Source: Deltaproteobacteria bacterium (GTDB lineage: Bacteria; Myxococcota_A; UBA796; SXON01). From it: a stretch of 64,000 nt of DNA. The notes under the pieces are model-generated. The model saw only the letters and a program-made list of their open reading frames with translations, made no database searches and was not told the origin of the DNA. Within the stretch, counting starts at the first letter, position 1. Each line of letters begins with the position of its first letter. This document shows, piece after piece, positions 62,737 through 64,000 of the stretch. The stretch spans positions 124,001 through 188,000 of the forward strand of contig CANFCK010000009.1 of the NCBI GenBank assembly GCA_947445035.1. The letters are read 5' to 3'. A program made the translations under genes and the position numbers.

Positions 62737-62769
62737 GGGATTCGGTGCTAACTCGGATATATGGTCTGA

Positions 62770-63612
62770 GTGCAACTCGACGCCGACGATCTCCGCGACC
62801 TTGCCCGCGCTTGCGCACGCCGCTTCCCCGGTGCCGAGGCGCAGCGGCGCTTCGCCCAGGGGTTGGACATGCCGGCCGAACCGACCAGCCCCGGCGATCC
62901 CGAGGCGGCGTGGTCGGTCATCCTCGCCTCGTCTGAACGCAAGGGCGCGCTTGGCCGGTTGGCCCGGATGCTGGCGGCAGAAGCGCCGGGGGATGAAACA
63001 TTCGCGGCGTTAGCCCGGACTCTTGGGGTCATCGCCGCCCCGCCCGCGCGTCGCCCTTGGTTGATGCTCGGCGTCGGTGCCGCCGTCCTCGCCGCTGGGC
63101 TGGGCGCCTTTCTTCTGGGGGGGGAACCCGCTGCGCCTCCGACTGCGAAGAAGCTGGCACCGAAGCCCGTGGTCGCTGCTGTCGCGCCCGCGGTCGCGGC
63201 CCCCGAGGACGTGACGGCCCCTCCGGTCGACGTCGCCACACCAGACGAAGTCGCCACACCAGTCGAAGCGGCCGCTCCTGTCCACGCGACCCCAACGAGG
63301 GGGACCGCTGCTCCGGCGGCCGCCGCTGGTGCGCCTCGTGGTCGGCTCCCCGTCGGCTGCACCGGCGCTCCCGCTGGTGAGGTGGTTGGCTATTGGTACG
63401 CCGGCACCAAGGACCCGGGTCCGCAGGGCGGAAGCCTCACGTTGGACCGGGACGCCCGGGTGCGCGCCGACTACCCGCGCGCGGAGAACCATCACAACGC
63501 GGCGACGCCCGAACGTTGTGTGCTCGCCCGGGGAACCCGCTTTTCGCTCACGGCTGCGCCCATCGAGGTTTCACGCGGGCACTGGTGGGTCCCGGTGGTC
63601 GGCGGTCCGTGA
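62770..63612 (+). CDS. Membrane protein with N-terminal effector-associated (EAD-like) domain
   Basis: A 280-aa protein. Residues 1-85 are helical and resemble effector-associated domain 1: LDADDLRDLARACARRFPG, RRFAQGLDMP, AAWSVILASSERKGALGRLA, and MLAAEAPGDETFAALA. EADs are small death-like adaptors found in bacterial signalling and conflict systems, often with kinases, proteases or NTPases. A transmembrane helix follows (about 95-118, WLMLGVGAAVLAAGLGAFLLG), then an Ala/Pro/Val linker, then a short C-terminal beta domain with two Cys (VGCTGAPAGEVVGYWYAG) resembling an SH3-like fold. Start GTG 62770. I see no partner EAD protein in this window. Domain call is by pattern only. Confidence 0.68.
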   Translation: MQLDADDLRDLARACARRFPGAEAQRRFAQGLDMPAEPTSPGDPEAAWSVILASSERKGALGRLARMLAAEAPGDETFAALARTLGVIAAPPARRPWLMLGVGAAVLAAGLGAFLLGGEPAAPPTAKKLAPKPVVAAVAPAVAAPEDVTAPPVDVATPDEVATPVEAAAPVHATPTRGTAAPAAAAGAPRGRLPVGCTGAPAGEVVGYWYAGTKDPGPQGGSLTLDRDARVRADYPRAENHHNAATPERCVLARGTRFSLTAAPIEVSRGHWWVPVVGGP

Positions 63613-63631
63613 TCGCTCCCCCCGACGGCGA

Positions 63632-64000
63632 TCAGCCGGCGTGAACCCGGCACAAGTCGGCCAGGCGGGGCATCGCGGAAATGACGTGCTTGACGCCTTC
63701 TGGCCGTAGGCGCTCGTATGCGCTTCGGGCCGGGCCCTGACCCCGCCGCGCCCGGTCGTCCGTGATCGACAAGAGCGCGTTGGCGATCTCGGTGCCGCGT
63801 CGGGTGAAGTAGCCCCGCGGCTCCTCCTTCTTGTCCTGACAGTCTTGCCAGAACGGATCGATCTTCCCGGCGAAATCGTCGATCAAGTGGTTGAGCGCCT
63901 GCGGGACGAAGCCGGGTTTGAGCCCTTGGACGAGCTTGAAGGTGCCCTTGATCGCCAGCCCCGAAAGCCCGGACTTGTCGGCCACCTCTTGCTCGATCAC
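63632..64000 (-). CDS. DUF6918-like protein, 5' end outside window
   Basis: 122 residues of a longer protein. The opening segment IEQEVADKSGLSGLAIKGTF and LKPGFVPQALNHLIDDFAGKIDPFWQDC match proteins annotated as DUF6918, a family of about 140-150 residues of unknown function found in actinobacteria and myxobacteria. In the family another 20-25 residues precede this point, so the true start is probably beyond base 64000; the GTG at the very edge is not taken as the start. The C-terminus, RLADLCRVHAG, is followed by a stop, then 19 bases to the convergent EAD-like gene. Confidence 0.72.
   Translation of the reverse strand: MIEQEVADKSGLSGLAIKGTFKLVQGLKPGFVPQALNHLIDDFAGKIDPFWQDCQDKKEEPRGYFTRRGTEIANALLSITDDRARRGQGPARSAYERLRPEGVKHVISAMPRLADLCRVHAG

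Overview
This is a high-GC window in which almost every base is coding. It reads as a fragment of a myxobacterium-like (Myxococcota / former Deltaproteobacteria) chromosome. That placement is inferred from gene content: eukaryotic-type Ser/Thr kinases, a sigma-54 response regulator, MopE-like Asp/Cys repeat proteins, a C-terminal sorting tail of the MYXO-CTERM type, many small lipoproteins, an Asp/Ser/Thr-rich lipoprotein linker and an AgmX/PglI-type C-terminal domain. No rRNA, tRNA, CRISPR array or intact insertion sequence was recognised. There is no gene-free stretch over 300 bases; the nearest case (41694-42083) holds a decayed gene.

Layout. 1-9305 (minus): sbcD, sbcC, a fused ketosynthase/chain-length-factor-like protein and a TonB-dependent receptor (cut by the window start), overlapping or nearly so. 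9366-12713: PilZ-like protein, metallophosphoesterase, YbgC-like thioesterase, NtrC-type regulator. 12837-17527 (plus): TlpA-like thioredoxin, outer-membrane barrel protein, glycan-binding-type secreted protein, VWA lipoprotein, Nudix hydrolase. 17509-21919: FxsA, MazG, a lipoprotein, a Ser/Thr kinase with a degenerate cyclase-like tail, and a DnaQ-like exonuclease fused to a WYL-like domain. 21916-28032: PHP/CehA-type lipoprotein, porin, small unknown protein, a second kinase. 28069-36802: split Alg13/Alg14-type glycosyltransferase, MopE/fibrinogen-like lipoprotein, DUF1905 protein, Wzx-like flippase, GH5-like lipoprotein, glutathione peroxidase. 36809-41327 (minus): OmpA protein coupled to a MopE/TSP3 protein with the sorting tail, and a small lipoprotein. 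41448-43646: remnant of a VIT...AgmX/PglI gene and a Tat-exported amine oxidase. 43800-50951 (plus): deoC-deoB, tldD-pmbA, a methyltransferase and a DUF4920 lipoprotein. 50961-56931 (minus): frameshifted arylsulfotransferase-like lipoprotein, MFS permease, GlnRS with a YqeY-like tail, GH6 enzyme. 56976-62736: lipoxygenase (plus) facing a CYP74-type P450, an ABC exporter and a membrane glycosyltransferase-like protein (minus). 62770-64000: a possible EAD-containing membrane protein and a partial DUF6918-like gene.

The most exciting locus is 56976-59737. A compact lipoxygenase ending in the iron-ligating C-terminal isoleucine sits tail to tail with a P450 whose I-helix (FNATGG) and heme-loop architecture are those of the CYP74 clan (allene oxide synthase / hydroperoxide lyase). 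Together they could form a plant-like oxylipin route: fatty acid to hydroperoxide to rearranged product. The P450 reads with one surplus base in this sequence. A second recurring theme is very short export signals with no positive charge, seen on about a dozen proteins; at least three of those starts are forced by an in-frame stop just upstream.
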